This document shows positions 1 through 6,050 of a stretch of DNA of 6,838 bases, piece after piece. Positions within the stretch are counted from its first letter, which is position 1, and each line of letters starts with the position of its first letter. This DNA is from Paracoccaceae bacterium (GTDB taxonomy: Bacteria; Pseudomonadota; Alphaproteobacteria; Rhodobacterales; Rhodobacteraceae): contig SKKS01000267.1 in the NCBI GenBank assembly GCA_007123625.1, positions 1 through 6,838 on the forward strand. The letters run 5' to 3'. The notes beneath the pieces were generated by a model. The model did no database searches. It saw only the letters and a program-made list of their open reading frames with translations, and was not told where the DNA came from. Made by a program: the position numbers and the translations under genes.

Positions 1-100
1 CAACCGTCATGCCTGCGTAGTGGGCGACCACTACCACACCAGAGCTTTCGAAGATCTGGCCGAGTTCCTCGACCACTTTCTCTTTCTGGGCTCTATCCAC
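1..100 (-). CDS. rplJ: 50S ribosomal protein L10, N-terminal part (cut by the window's left edge)
   Basis: L10 forms the base of the ribosomal stalk: it binds 23S rRNA and carries L7/L12 dimers on its C-terminal helix. Only the first 33 codons are present. They begin MDRAQKEKVVEEL and continue through VVVVAHYAGMTV, which fits the usual L10 N-terminus (a charged helix, then a beta strand ending in a Y-x-G-(M/L)-T/S-V motif). I chose the GTG start at 98-100 because it gives the expected N-terminus and is preceded by GGAG at 107-110 with about 6 nt spacing. It lies downstream of rplA in the same direction, as in most bacteria, but 350 nt away, so it probably has its own leader and promoter. The C-terminal part and rplL should lie just outside the window. 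Confidence 0.93.
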   Translation of the reverse strand, partial: MDRAQKEKVVEELGQIFESSGVVVVAHYAGMTV

Positions 101-326
101 GGTTCACTCCAAGTTTGGGGGCACACGCCCCCGGCTCGTTTTTCGCCCCTTGCGGGGCGTTCGGGTCCGAATCAGGGTCCCGAGGTCAAGACCACCCGAG
201 GAAACCCCCGGCGGAATGAATTCTCGTTTCCCGTCTCAGGCAGGAAATTAAGCGCCGGGCAAACCCCGGGCACCCACCGTCTCGGACGAAGCTGCGCAAT
301 GATCAAGTCAATGCGCAGGCGACGAG

Positions 327-355
327 GCTTTAGTCGGTTTGATCCAAAGGGACAA
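327..355 (-). promoter_or_regulatory. Candidate sigma-70 promoter for rplJ(L)
   Basis: On the minus strand a TTGTCC hexamer (350-355) is followed after exactly 17 nt by TAAAGC (327-332). The -35 matches the consensus well and the -10 is weak. Transcription would start about 220 nt upstream of rplJ, leaving the hairpin-rich leader at the 5' end. A separate rplJL promoter in this gap is common in bacteria. The call is based only on hexamers and spacing. Confidence 0.3.
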
Positions 356-425
356 CCCCCCAGCCGCGCCATTTGCGCCCGCCGCCCATCACATAATGGA
401 CAGCGGGCGAATCTTCGCTTTCAGT

Positions 426-443
426 GCCGCCTTTTCAGGCGGC
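426..443 (-). repeat. 6-bp GC hairpin just after the rplA stop codon
   Basis: GCCGCC and GGCGGC arms enclose a 6-nt loop, starting about 8 nt past the rplA stop on the minus strand. It sits where a 3'-end or attenuator structure would be. The following bases (ACTGAAAGCG) have no T-run, so it is not a standard intrinsic terminator. It could stabilise the rplKA mRNA 3' end or slow polymerase before rplJ. Confidence 0.45.
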
Positions 444-450
444 TTTCGGC

Positions 451-1149
451 TCAGTTGCCGGTCGCCGAAGCCAAATCGACACTGACACCCGGACCCATGG
501 TCGAGCTCAGCGAGACCTTGCGCAGATAAGCGCCCTTGGCGCCCGTCGGCTTTGCCTTGGCAACTGCATCGACAAAGGCGCGGATGTTTTCAGCCAGCTT
601 TTCAGCATCGAACGACACCTTGCCGACACCGGCATGGATGACGCCCGCCTTCTCGACCTTGAACTGCACCTGCCCGCCCTTGGCGCTGTTGACAGCCTGG
701 GCCACATCCATGGTCACGGTGCCGACCTTGGGGTTGGGCATCAGGTTGCGCGGCCCCAGGATCTTGCCCAGACGACCGACCAGCGGCATCATGTCCGGGG
801 TCGCAATGCAGCGGTCGAAGTCGATCTTGCCGGACTGGATGGATTCCATCAGGTCCTCGGCGCCAACGATATCGGCACCTGCTTCCTTGGCCTCGTCGGC
901 CTTGGGGCCACGGGCAAACACTGCCACGCGCACCGTCTTGCCGGTGCCGTTGGGCAGGTTGACAACACCGCGAACCATCTGGTCCGCGTGGCGGGGGTCA
1001 ACGCCCAGGTTCATGGCCACTTCGACCGTTTCGTCGAACTTCGCGTTGGAATTGCCCTTGATCAGGGTCACCGCGTCCTCGACGCTCAGGTTTTCCTTGC
1101 CGGCGAAGGCCTCATGCGCAGCGCGCAAACGCTTTCCTTGCTTGGCCAT
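451..1149 (-). CDS. rplA: 50S ribosomal protein L1
   Basis: L1 binds 23S rRNA at the L1 stalk, helps release deacylated tRNA from the E site, and in many bacteria represses translation of the L11-L1 mRNA. The product is 232 aa, the normal length. The family signature lies at about residues 115-143: IATPDMMPLVGRLGKILGPR, then the LMPNPKVGTV segment. The C-terminal SSTMGPGVSVD stretch is also typical. The ATG start at 1147-1149 lies only 3 nt after the rplK stop, and its ribosome site (AAGGGG) lies in the end of rplK, so the two are translationally coupled. No frameshift or missing segment is visible. A long open frame on the opposite strand is a GC-driven shadow. Confidence 0.98.
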   Translation of the reverse strand: MAKQGKRLRAAHEAFAGKENLSVEDAVTLIKGNSNAKFDETVEVAMNLGVDPRHADQMVRGVVNLPNGTGKTVRVAVFARGPKADEAKEAGADIVGAEDLMESIQSGKIDFDRCIATPDMMPLVGRLGKILGPRNLMPNPKVGTVTMDVAQAVNSAKGGQVQFKVEKAGVIHAGVGKVSFDAEKLAENIRAFVDAVAKAKPTGAKGAYLRKVSLSSTMGPGVSVDLASATGN

Positions 1150-1152
1150 GAC

Positions 1153-1581
1153 TTACCCCTTCACCTCGATACCCATCGACTTTGCCGAGCCGAGGATGAT
1201 CTGCATTGCGCCCTCGACGCTGTTCGCGTTGAGATCCCGCATCTTGGCCTCGGCAATCTCGCGGACCTGCTTTGCGGTCACGGTGCCCGCCACGGCGCGA
1301 CCCGGAGTCTTGGAACCCGAGTTCAGCTTGGCGGCCTTCTTCAGGAAATGCGACGCGGGCGGCGTCTTGATTTCCATGGTGAAGGACTTGTCCTGGTAAT
1401 AGGTGATGATCGTCGGGCAGGGTGCGCCCGGCTCCATCTCTTGTGTGCGGGCGTTGAAGTCCTTGCAGAACTGCATGATGTTGATGCCGCGCTGACCCAG
1501 TGCGGGGCCAACGGGGGGCGACGGGTTCGCCTTGCCCGCCGGAACCTGCAGCTTCAGCTGCCCGATCATTTTCTTGGCCAT
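1153..1581 (-). CDS. rplK: 50S ribosomal protein L11
   Basis: L11 binds the GTPase-associated centre of 23S rRNA, contacts elongation factors and, in bacteria with RelA, is needed for the stringent signal. The product is 142 aa, the standard length. The N-terminal domain shows the conserved PAGKANPSPPVGPALGQRG segment (about residues 14-32), including the adjacent prolines P22/P23 in the linker known for thiostrepton sensitivity. INIMQFCKDFN follows. The C-terminal rRNA-binding domain carries KTPG and the G-T-V-x-x-x-Q-V-x-E-I-A pattern, ending at SMGIEVKG. The ATG at 1579-1581 is preceded by AGGAGA (1588-1593), a strong ribosome site. It is 107 nt downstream of nusG and 3 nt ahead of rplA. 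Confidence 0.98.
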   Translation of the reverse strand: MAKKMIGQLKLQVPAGKANPSPPVGPALGQRGINIMQFCKDFNARTQEMEPGAPCPTIITYYQDKSFTMEIKTPPASHFLKKAAKLNSGSKTPGRAVAGTVTAKQVREIAEAKMRDLNANSVEGAMQIILGSAKSMGIEVKG

Positions 1582-1631
1582 TTGGCCTCTCCTTCATGTC
1601 AACACGGCGCACCACGCGAGGGCGCCGCTGC

Positions 1632-1671
1632 GGTTGAGGTGGTCCGGCCCACGGGGCGCCCCCCGTCAACC
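1632..1671 (-). repeat. Nested inverted repeats in the rplK leader
   Basis: In the nusG-rplK gap (1582-1688) GGTTGA (1632-1637) can pair with TCAACC (1666-1671). Inside it ACGGGG (1651-1656) can pair with CCCCGT (1661-1666) around a CGCC loop; the two share base 1666, so they are partly alternative. The gap holds no gene. In other bacteria L1 represses rplKA by binding a structure in the leader that mimics its rRNA site, so this is the place to expect an L1 operator. I see the pairing potential but no recognisable L1-site consensus. Confidence 0.3.
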
Positions 1672-1688
1672 TCCCACCCGAAGATCAC

Positions 1689-2222
1689 TCAGCTGCCCTT
1701 GGACACCTGGGTGAATTCCAGTTCGACCGGGGTGGCCCGGCCAAAGATCGACACCATGACCTTGAGGCGGTTGTTGTCTTCGTCCACCTCTTCGACCATG
1801 CCCGAGAACCCTTCGAAGGGGCCGTCGGCAACCTGTACCTGCTCGCCGATCTCGAACCGGATGAGCGAGCGCGGCGCGACCTCGCCTTCCTCGACCCGGT
1901 TCAGGATCGCGTTCACCTCTTCGTCGCGCATGGGCATCGGCTTGCCCTGCTGACCCAGAAAGCCGGTAACGCGGTTGATCGAATTGATCAGGTGATACCC
2001 CTTCGGCGACATCTCCATGCGCACCAGCACATAGCCGGGCATGAATCGGCGTTCGGACGTGACCTTCTTTCCGCGCCGCACTTCGATGACTTCCTCGGTG
2101 GGTACAAGCACTTCCTCGATCTCGTCATGAAGGCCGCCCTCTTCCACCGCGGTGCGGATGGCCTCGGCAACCTTCTTTTCGAAATTCGACAGCACGCTTA
2201 CCGAATACCAGCGCTTCGCCAT
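1689..2222 (-). CDS. nusG: Transcription termination/antitermination protein NusG
   Basis: NusG binds RNA polymerase through its N-terminal NGN domain, suppresses or modulates pausing, and links polymerase to Rho or to the ribosome through its KOW domain. The product is 177 aa, the usual bacterial size. It starts MAKRWYSVSVLSNFEKKVAE (NGN) and contains RRFMPGYVLVRMEM (about residues 58-71) and the typical R-V-T-G-F-L-G segment (84-90). The KOW domain includes the G-E-Q-V-x-V-x-D-G-P-F turn (126-136) and ends in GRATPVELEF. I chose the ATG at 2220-2222 because it gives the family N-terminus and has GGGGTG (2231-2236) upstream; longer in-frame extensions have no homology-like content. It lies 203 nt after secE, with a terminator-like hairpin between. 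Confidence 0.97.
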   Translation of the reverse strand: MAKRWYSVSVLSNFEKKVAEAIRTAVEEGGLHDEIEEVLVPTEEVIEVRRGKKVTSERRFMPGYVLVRMEMSPKGYHLINSINRVTGFLGQQGKPMPMRDEEVNAILNRVEEGEVAPRSLIRFEIGEQVQVADGPFEGFSGMVEEVDEDNNRLKVMVSIFGRATPVELEFTQVSKGS

Positions 2223-2321
2223 CCGTTCATCACCCCTGTCCCGCCAGGGCGCGCGCGGCCCCGGTACATTCCACTGCGCAGCCCTGCCGACTTGCCGCGT
2301 TCCTGTTCCGGACACCGTGCG

Positions 2322-2352
2322 ACAAATAAAACAGCGCACCGAATCGGTGCGC
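2322..2352 (-). terminator. Rho-independent terminator-like hairpin between secE and nusG
   Basis: Read on the minus strand, arms GCGCACCG/CGGTGCGC (2334-2352) form an 8-bp perfect stem around a 3-nt loop. TGTTTTATTTGTC (about 2321-2333) follows directly, a T-rich tail. Stem plus U-tract is the classical intrinsic-terminator layout. It lies 73 nt past the secE stop and about 100 nt before nusG. It could end the secE message, act as a partial attenuator, or be read through under antitermination. On the plus strand no T-run follows the stem, so it acts only in the secE-to-nusG direction. Confidence 0.6.
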
Positions 2353-2425
2353 AGCCTGACCGCTTGATCGGGGACCGCTTACAGGGACCGCCCGGGCAAT
2401 TCAAGCCCGCACGCCACCCGTCGGG

Positions 2426-2620
2426 TCAGAAGAACCCCAGAAGCCCCGACAGCCCGGTTCGGATCAGGAGGTCGACCAGGAAGAAGAAAATGGCCGTCAG
2501 CGTGGCCAGCGCGAAAACCATGACCGTGGTCACCAGCGTCTCGCGCCGGGTGGGCCAAACAACCTTGGAGGTTTCGGCACGCACCTGCTGCATGAACTGA
2601 AGGGGGTTTGTTCTGGCCAT
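2426..2620 (-). CDS. secE: Preprotein translocase subunit SecE
   Basis: SecE is the small subunit of the SecYEG inner-membrane translocon and clamps the two halves of SecY. The product is 64 aa with a single membrane helix, the short form usual outside the gamma-proteobacteria. An amphipathic N-terminus (MARTNPLQFMQQVRAE) is followed by the conserved K-V-V-W-P-T-R-R-E-T motif at residues 19-28. One hydrophobic helix (about 29-53) comes next, then a short GL-rich tail. The ATG at 2618-2620 gives the standard start. The nearest Shine-Dalgarno match (AGGA, 2622-2625) is only 1 nt from the start codon, unusually close, so initiation may be weak or rely on another element. The gene lies upstream of nusG as in nearly all bacteria. 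Confidence 0.95.
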   Translation of the reverse strand: MARTNPLQFMQQVRAETSKVVWPTRRETLVTTVMVFALATLTAIFFFLVDLLIRTGLSGLLGFF

Positions 2621-2777
2621 GTCCTGATCCGGTCACATCTCGTTGCAGGCGACATACGCGGCGCGGGCACCTGTTTCAAGCCCCGATGCCCCTGCCCCGA
2701 CAGGGACCGGCAATCCCCCGCCTGTTATGCAACACTTCCCGCATGCAGCCACCCTCCGAAATCGGCGCGGCGCTGGT
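2621..2777 (-). promoter_or_regulatory. Gap between the Rieske gene and secE, expected to hold the secE promoter
   Basis: This 157-nt gap carries no gene and no tRNA; I looked for a tRNA-Trp, which often precedes secE. A short hairpin (CCCTG/CAGGG, 2690-2694/2701-2705) has no T-run after it in the secE direction. A CATAAC hexamer on the minus strand (near 2725-2730) could be a -10, but no good -35 sits 16-18 nt upstream. Since secE must be expressed, either a weak promoter lies here or transcription enters from the Rieske gene. Confidence 0.25.
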
Positions 2778-3821
2778 TCAGTCCTCTGCGGGCACGGCTT
2801 TGCCCGCCGCTTCGGCCTCGGTCATCTTGCGCAGCCGGTTGCGGAAGCGCAGCGGGCCCAGATCGATCGCCAGATCCAGGTTCGGGCTGCGCTTGGCGTC
2901 CATCCCTTTCTGCACGGCATTGAGAATCACCCGGTCCTCTTCGAAGGCGCCGCGCACGGACTTGGCGAAGCGGGCGGACACGTCGGCGTCATCCGGCGCG
3001 AAATTGCGCATCTGGAACCAGTAGTAGCGGGTTTCGGACGCGCTTACCGGGGTCATGAAGTTGTAGCTGTCCATGACAAACGTATCGGGGTGCAGCGGCT
3101 GGCCCTCGCCCCCGGTTCCGGCGGGCGCGAAGATCGCCTTGATGATGGCGTGGCTGGGCCAATGCACCTCGTAGTGCTGCTTGCGGTCGCAGTTGCCCGT
3201 GAATTTCAGGAACTGGGCGTAGAATGGCGCCGGCGGCGTATCGAGCATCCATCGCCAGACCGTCACGCCCTTGTCGTGGACATCGGTATTGAGCGGGGTC
3301 TCGTCGGTGCCGGCCCCGGCAAAGCTGCTCTGATGCACCCAGGCCACATGGCTGGGGTCAAGCAGGTTGTCGGTCATGTACAGGTAATTGCACTCCAGCG
3401 TCATCGCGTCGCCGCGGCTCACGCCCCAGGAGGGATTGCCCCATTCGGGAATATCGAAGATCGCCGCCGGGTCCGCCTTTGCCGGATCGCCCATCCAGAC
3501 CCAGACCAGCCCGTAGCGCTCGGCCACTGGATAGGCACGCACGCAGGCGCGGTGGGGAATGCGTTCGGCCCCCGGCACGCGGGTGCAGGTCCCCGATGTG
3601 TCGAAGGTCAGCCCGTGGTAGCCGCATTCCACCTGATCGCCCTTCAGCCGCCCCATGGACAACGGCAGCTTGCGGTGCGGGCAGGCATCTTCCAGCGCAG
3701 CAACCGCGCCATCGCCGGTGCGATAGAGGACGATCGCCTCGTCCAGCATGCGCACCGGGGTCAGGGCGCGCCCGATCTCGTGATCCCAAGCGGCGACGTA
3801 CCAGGCGTTCTTGAGGAACAT
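2778..3821 (-). CDS. VanA-type Rieske [2Fe-2S] non-heme iron oxygenase, oxygenase component
   Basis: The product is 347 aa, typical of single-component-oxygenase Rieske enzymes of the vanillate O-demethylase / dicamba monooxygenase group. These use electrons from a reductase to insert one oxygen atom, often causing O- or N-demethylation or ring hydroxylation. The Rieske ligands are CPH at residues 47-49 and CGYH at 66-69 (C47, H49, C66, H69), 16 residues between the pairs. The mononuclear iron site is in DNLLDPSHVAWVH (151-163): bridging D155, ligands H158 and H163, with D296 in the FEEDRV segment as the likely third ligand. The start at 3819-3821 gives the family N-terminus MFLKNAWYVAAW and has AGGA at 3827-3830. 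It lies 16 nt after the COG2309-like gene and is surely co-transcribed with it. No reductase (VanB type) is in the window, so it must come from elsewhere. The substrate is unknown. Confidence 0.92.
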   Translation of the reverse strand: MFLKNAWYVAAWDHEIGRALTPVRMLDEAIVLYRTGDGAVAALEDACPHRKLPLSMGRLKGDQVECGYHGLTFDTSGTCTRVPGAERIPHRACVRAYPVAERYGLVWVWMGDPAKADPAAIFDIPEWGNPSWGVSRGDAMTLECNYLYMTDNLLDPSHVAWVHQSSFAGAGTDETPLNTDVHDKGVTVWRWMLDTPPAPFYAQFLKFTGNCDRKQHYEVHWPSHAIIKAIFAPAGTGGEGQPLHPDTFVMDSYNFMTPVSASETRYYWFQMRNFAPDDADVSARFAKSVRGAFEEDRVILNAVQKGMDAKRSPNLDLAIDLGPLRFRNRLRKMTEAEAAGKAVPAED

Positions 3822-3837
3822 GCGGGTCCTTTCGGTT

Positions 3838-4932
3838 TCAGTTGATACCAACGGCAGTTTCCGGCGCGTCGAACAGGGCGGCAAGCGCGGGGCAACTTTC
3901 AAGTACACGGTCACCGCCGCGAATACGGTCGGGGAAAAGTCTGCCGTCCTGCCACAGCGCCACGCCGTCCAGTGTGACCGTGGGATCAAGGATATTCCAG
4001 CAGATTTCGCCGGGCGCATAGGCGCCGCAGGTGTGGACATGCAAAAGGCGCGGGTTGCCGAAGGCGGAACTTGTCCACCGCCCCGGGTTTTCCTCGGCCC
4101 GACCGTCATAGGCGCAGCCGGGATGGATCCCCACATGCCAAGAATGCACGAAGTCCCCGTCCAGCCCGAAGCTGCGGGCAATGCTGGCCACATGGGCTCG
4201 GATCCCGGCCACGGCCTCGGGCGGGCCATCGTGCCCGGTGGCGCGGGTGCCTTCGACCGAAACCCGCACCACCCCGTCGAACGGATGTACGAAGGGCTCG
4301 TAATAGATCGACCCCGTGCCCACCAGAAACCGTGCCAGCGCGAACCGCCCTGAAAACCCCGCCATCGGCACCGGCGCAAAGACCGCCATGGGAAAGCGCA
4401 GCACCGTCACATCGGGCAGCGGCGCGGGCTCGGGCCCGATGTGCCCCTGCAGGTCGGTGCCCAATGGGCAGGTAACGCGAATGCTGCGCGCGGTCTGCAT
4501 CGCGTCGTTGATCGCGGCCTTGAGTGCCAGCATCGCCCGGTGCGGCACCGTGCCGAACGGCCCGGCCAGCGCAGCACGGGTCATGGCGTGGCTGACGACG
4601 GAGCGCGCAGCATGCGGCAGCGGGCGAAACCGCATCTGGTCGCCGAACCGCGCAAGGTAAAGGATATGATCCGCCTTATCCATTTCCGCACGCAAGGGCG
4701 CCGGAAGGTCGCCCGGTTGGGGAAAGAAACCGATCTCGCGACACGTCACATCGACCCCGAGGGCGCGCGCGGCCTGCGCCACCGCCGGGGCCAGGTCCGG
4801 GGCGAAATGATCCAGTGTCGGCGATTCGGCCAGAATCAGAAGCCGCGCGCCGGGTTGCGCACTGGCGCAATCGAACAGAAGGTTCGCCACCCCCCGTTCC
4901 AGTTCCGGATCCAGTGCCTGTTCCGTACGCAT
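3838..4932 (-). CDS. NicX / aminopeptidase-T-like (COG2309-like) protein, function unknown
   Basis: The product is 364 aa. Its overall layout recalls the COG2309 family, which holds M29 aminopeptidases and the ring-cleaving iron enzyme NicX (2,5-dihydroxypyridine dioxygenase, about 350 aa). An N-terminal alpha/beta domain has GARLLILAES (about 28-37) and a DHILYLARFGDQ segment (88-99). A C-terminal domain contains F-V-H-S-W-H-V-G-I-H-P-G (261-272), FGNPRLLHVHTCG (291-303) and ILDPTVTLDG (314-323); the last resembles the family's closing P-T-V-x-L-D-G strand. His clusters H263/H266/H270 and H298/H300 are candidate metal ligands. Where relatives have an H-x-D pair before that strand, this protein reads C311-W-N313 in my by-eye alignment. 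The start at 4930-4932 was chosen because upstream ATGs run into the LysR gene; GGAAG lies 8 nt before it. The family call is from recalled sequences, so treat it as likely but unproven. Confidence 0.65.
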   Translation of the reverse strand: MRTEQALDPELERGVANLLFDCASAQPGARLLILAESPTLDHFAPDLAPAVAQAARALGVDVTCREIGFFPQPGDLPAPLRAEMDKADHILYLARFGDQMRFRPLPHAARSVVSHAMTRAALAGPFGTVPHRAMLALKAAINDAMQTARSIRVTCPLGTDLQGHIGPEPAPLPDVTVLRFPMAVFAPVPMAGFSGRFALARFLVGTGSIYYEPFVHPFDGVVRVSVEGTRATGHDGPPEAVAGIRAHVASIARSFGLDGDFVHSWHVGIHPGCAYDGRAEENPGRWTSSAFGNPRLLHVHTCGAYAPGEICWNILDPTVTLDGVALWQDGRLFPDRIRGGDRVLESCPALAALFDAPETAVGIN

Positions 4933-4994
4933 CCGCGTCGCTTCCGACCTTGCCCCACCCGGAACCCAGTCGATGCCGTTGCGAGCCCGCGCGC

Positions 4995-5022
4995 AATATG
5001 CGAGGTCTAATCCACCCGTTAA
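4995..5022 (-). promoter_or_regulatory. Candidate promoter for the COG2309-like/Rieske operon
   Basis: On the minus strand TTAACG (5017-5022) is followed after 16 nt by CATATT (4995-5000); each matches its sigma-70 hexamer at 4 of 6 bases. The -35 overlaps the T-N11-A palindrome. A second small inverted repeat, CGCA-ATA-TGCG (4992-5002), covers the -10. Placement about 60 nt upstream of the start codon is reasonable. Confidence 0.35.
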
Positions 5023-5032
5023 GTCAGGCTTA
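5020..5032. promoter_or_regulatory. Probable LysR-type operator (T-N11-A palindrome)
   Basis: TAAG-TCAGG-CTTA is a perfect 4+4 inverted repeat spaced by 5, with T and A at the ends 11 bases apart, the LysR-family T-N11-A binding pattern. It lies 10 bp upstream of the LysR start and between the divergent genes. It overlaps the likely -10 of the LysR gene and the -35 of the opposite operon, so one bound site could repress the regulator and act on the catabolic operon. Confidence 0.45.
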
Positions 5033-5036
5033 TATC
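5030..5036 (+). promoter_or_regulatory. Candidate -10 element of the LysR gene, possibly leaderless
   Basis: TTATATC ends 6 nt before the LysR ATG (5043). If this is the -10, transcription would begin at or next to the start codon, giving a leaderless mRNA; consistent with this, no good Shine-Dalgarno precedes the ATG (CCGG only). The matching -35 (TAATCC, 5008-5013) is poor, so the call is tentative. Confidence 0.3.
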
Positions 5037-5042
5037 CCGGCC

Positions 5043-5963
5043 ATGTTGCCCACCCTGCCATATGCTGCGTTGCGCGCCTTCGAATCCGTGGTGCGGCTGA
5101 ATGGTTTCAGCCGCGCGGCGGACGAGCTTGGCATGTCACAAAGCGCGGTCTCGCAGCATGTGCGCCTGCTCGAGGACTGGACCGGCCAGCGGCTGCTGAT
5201 CCGCGGCGCGCGCGCCTCGCACCCCACCGATGAGGGGCAGCGCCTGGCACAGGCGGTGGCCGAAGGGTTAGGCCGGATCGGCGAGATCTGTCAGGAGCTG
5301 CGCAGCCGGGGCACCAGCGGGGTCACGCTGGCGGTATCCTGCCTGCCAGGTTTTGCAATCAACTGGCTGTTTCCACGCCTGATCCGGTTTGACCAGAAGC
5401 ACCCCGACATAACCGTGTCGATCGCGACTGACCCGCGCCCCGTCAGCTTCGCCGGCGGCGAGGCCGATCTGGCCATTCGCTACGGCATGGGCAAGTATCC
5501 GGGGCTGCATGTCCGGCGCCTTCTGGGCGAAAGCCTGACGCCGGTCTGCGCGCCCGCGCTTTTGCGCGATGGTCCGCCACTGCGCGAAGCGGCTGATCTG
5601 GCACAGCACACGCTGCTGGTGGACGAGCTGAAACCCGTTGGCGGGCGGCTGCCAAACTGGGAATTCTGGGCCGCGCAATCGGGCGTGTCCCTGCCCCGCC
5701 CGGCGCGCGTGCGGCGGTTCGGACAGTCCAACATGGTGGTGCAGGCCGCGATCGAAGGGCTGGGCGTGGCACTGGGACGCGATGCGCTGGTTATGGATGC
5801 CCTGGCCGACGGGCGGCTGGTGCGCCCGTTTCCGCAGCCGTCGGTGCCGTCGGACTATGGCTTCTGGTTTGTCTGCCCCGAAGCGGCGCTGGAGCGCCCA
5901 TCGATCAGCGCCTTTCACGATTGGGTCTTTGCCGAGGCCGCCGCCTGTGATAAGCGTGACTGA
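5043..5963 (+). CDS. LysR-type transcriptional regulator (GcvA-like)
   Basis: LysR proteins bind DNA as tetramers and usually control a divergently transcribed pathway in response to a pathway metabolite. The product is 306 aa, the family norm. The N-terminal winged helix-turn-helix (about residues 5-64) reads LPYAALRAFESVVRLNGFSR, then AADELGMSQSAVSQHVRLLE (HTH core), and ends with a wing including HPTDEGQRLA. The C-terminal substrate-binding domain (about 90-300) has FPRLIRFDQKHPDITVSI, GEADLAIRYG and VVQAAIEGLGVALGRDALV, all typical of the GcvA-like branch. The start at 5043 was preferred over an in-frame ATG at 4998 because family members begin with L-P-x-x-x-A-L-R-A-F. It diverges from the COG2309-like/Rieske operon across 110 bp and sits 87 bp upstream of the DszB-like gene, so it probably regulates both sides. 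Confidence 0.93.
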   Translation: MLPTLPYAALRAFESVVRLNGFSRAADELGMSQSAVSQHVRLLEDWTGQRLLIRGARASHPTDEGQRLAQAVAEGLGRIGEICQELRSRGTSGVTLAVSCLPGFAINWLFPRLIRFDQKHPDITVSIATDPRPVSFAGGEADLAIRYGMGKYPGLHVRRLLGESLTPVCAPALLRDGPPLREAADLAQHTLLVDELKPVGGRLPNWEFWAAQSGVSLPRPARVRRFGQSNMVVQAAIEGLGVALGRDALVMDALADGRLVRPFPQPSVPSDYGFWFVCPEAALERPSISAFHDWVFAEAAACDKRD

Positions 5964-6050
5964 TCGCTGGCATTACCATCGCGTGCTTGCGCCCGCGCGC
6001 GCCCTGCGCGACGCTGAGGGCTGACCCGGCCACGAAGGGGGCAGCCATTC

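Larger units (their letters stand above)
101..450 (-). promoter_or_regulatory. rplA-rplJ intergenic leader, probable L10 autoregulatory leader
   Basis: This 350-nt gap has no credible gene. Read on the minus strand it is rich in potential RNA hairpins. One has arms 292-298/312-318 (7 bp, then an A-A mismatch and 3 more pairs). Others are 255-259/265-269, a 6-bp stem with a GCAA tetraloop on the transcript (144-159), and a 6-bp GC stem at 117-132. The last ends only 6 nt upstream of the rplJ Shine-Dalgarno GGAG. Between them, near 221-248, is a segment reading CCTGAGACGGGAAACGAG. In many bacteria L10, or the L10-L7/L12 complex, binds a structured leader in front of rplJ and represses rplJL translation; position and length fit that role here. 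I did not fold the RNA or compare it with a covariance model, so assignment to the L10-leader family is inference. Confidence 0.5.

Noticed and set aside
1574..1602. A perfect TTGACA (1597-1602, minus) just upstream of rplK
   Set aside because: The -10 position would fall inside the rplK start region and reads TGGCCA, so no promoter is formed.
424..1953. A 509-codon open frame on the plus strand across rplA, rplK and nusG
   Set aside because: It is antisense to three unmistakable conserved genes and its length follows from high GC; the translated sequence resembles no family and has no ribosome site.
2621..2777. Possible tRNA-Trp gene upstream of secE
   Set aside because: No acceptor-stem pairing, no T-loop GTTCRA-type motif and no CCA anticodon loop could be found in either strand of the gap.
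2643..3845. A 400-codon plus-strand open frame opposite the Rieske gene
   Set aside because: The minus strand carries complete Rieske and iron-site motifs; the antisense translation is low-complexity with many His and Arg residues and no recognisable domain.
4998..5042. Upstream in-frame ATG extending the LysR protein by 15 residues
   Set aside because: LysR proteins of this branch begin just before L-P-x-x-x-A-L-R-A-F; the extension has no family similarity and no ribosome site, and covers the likely operator.
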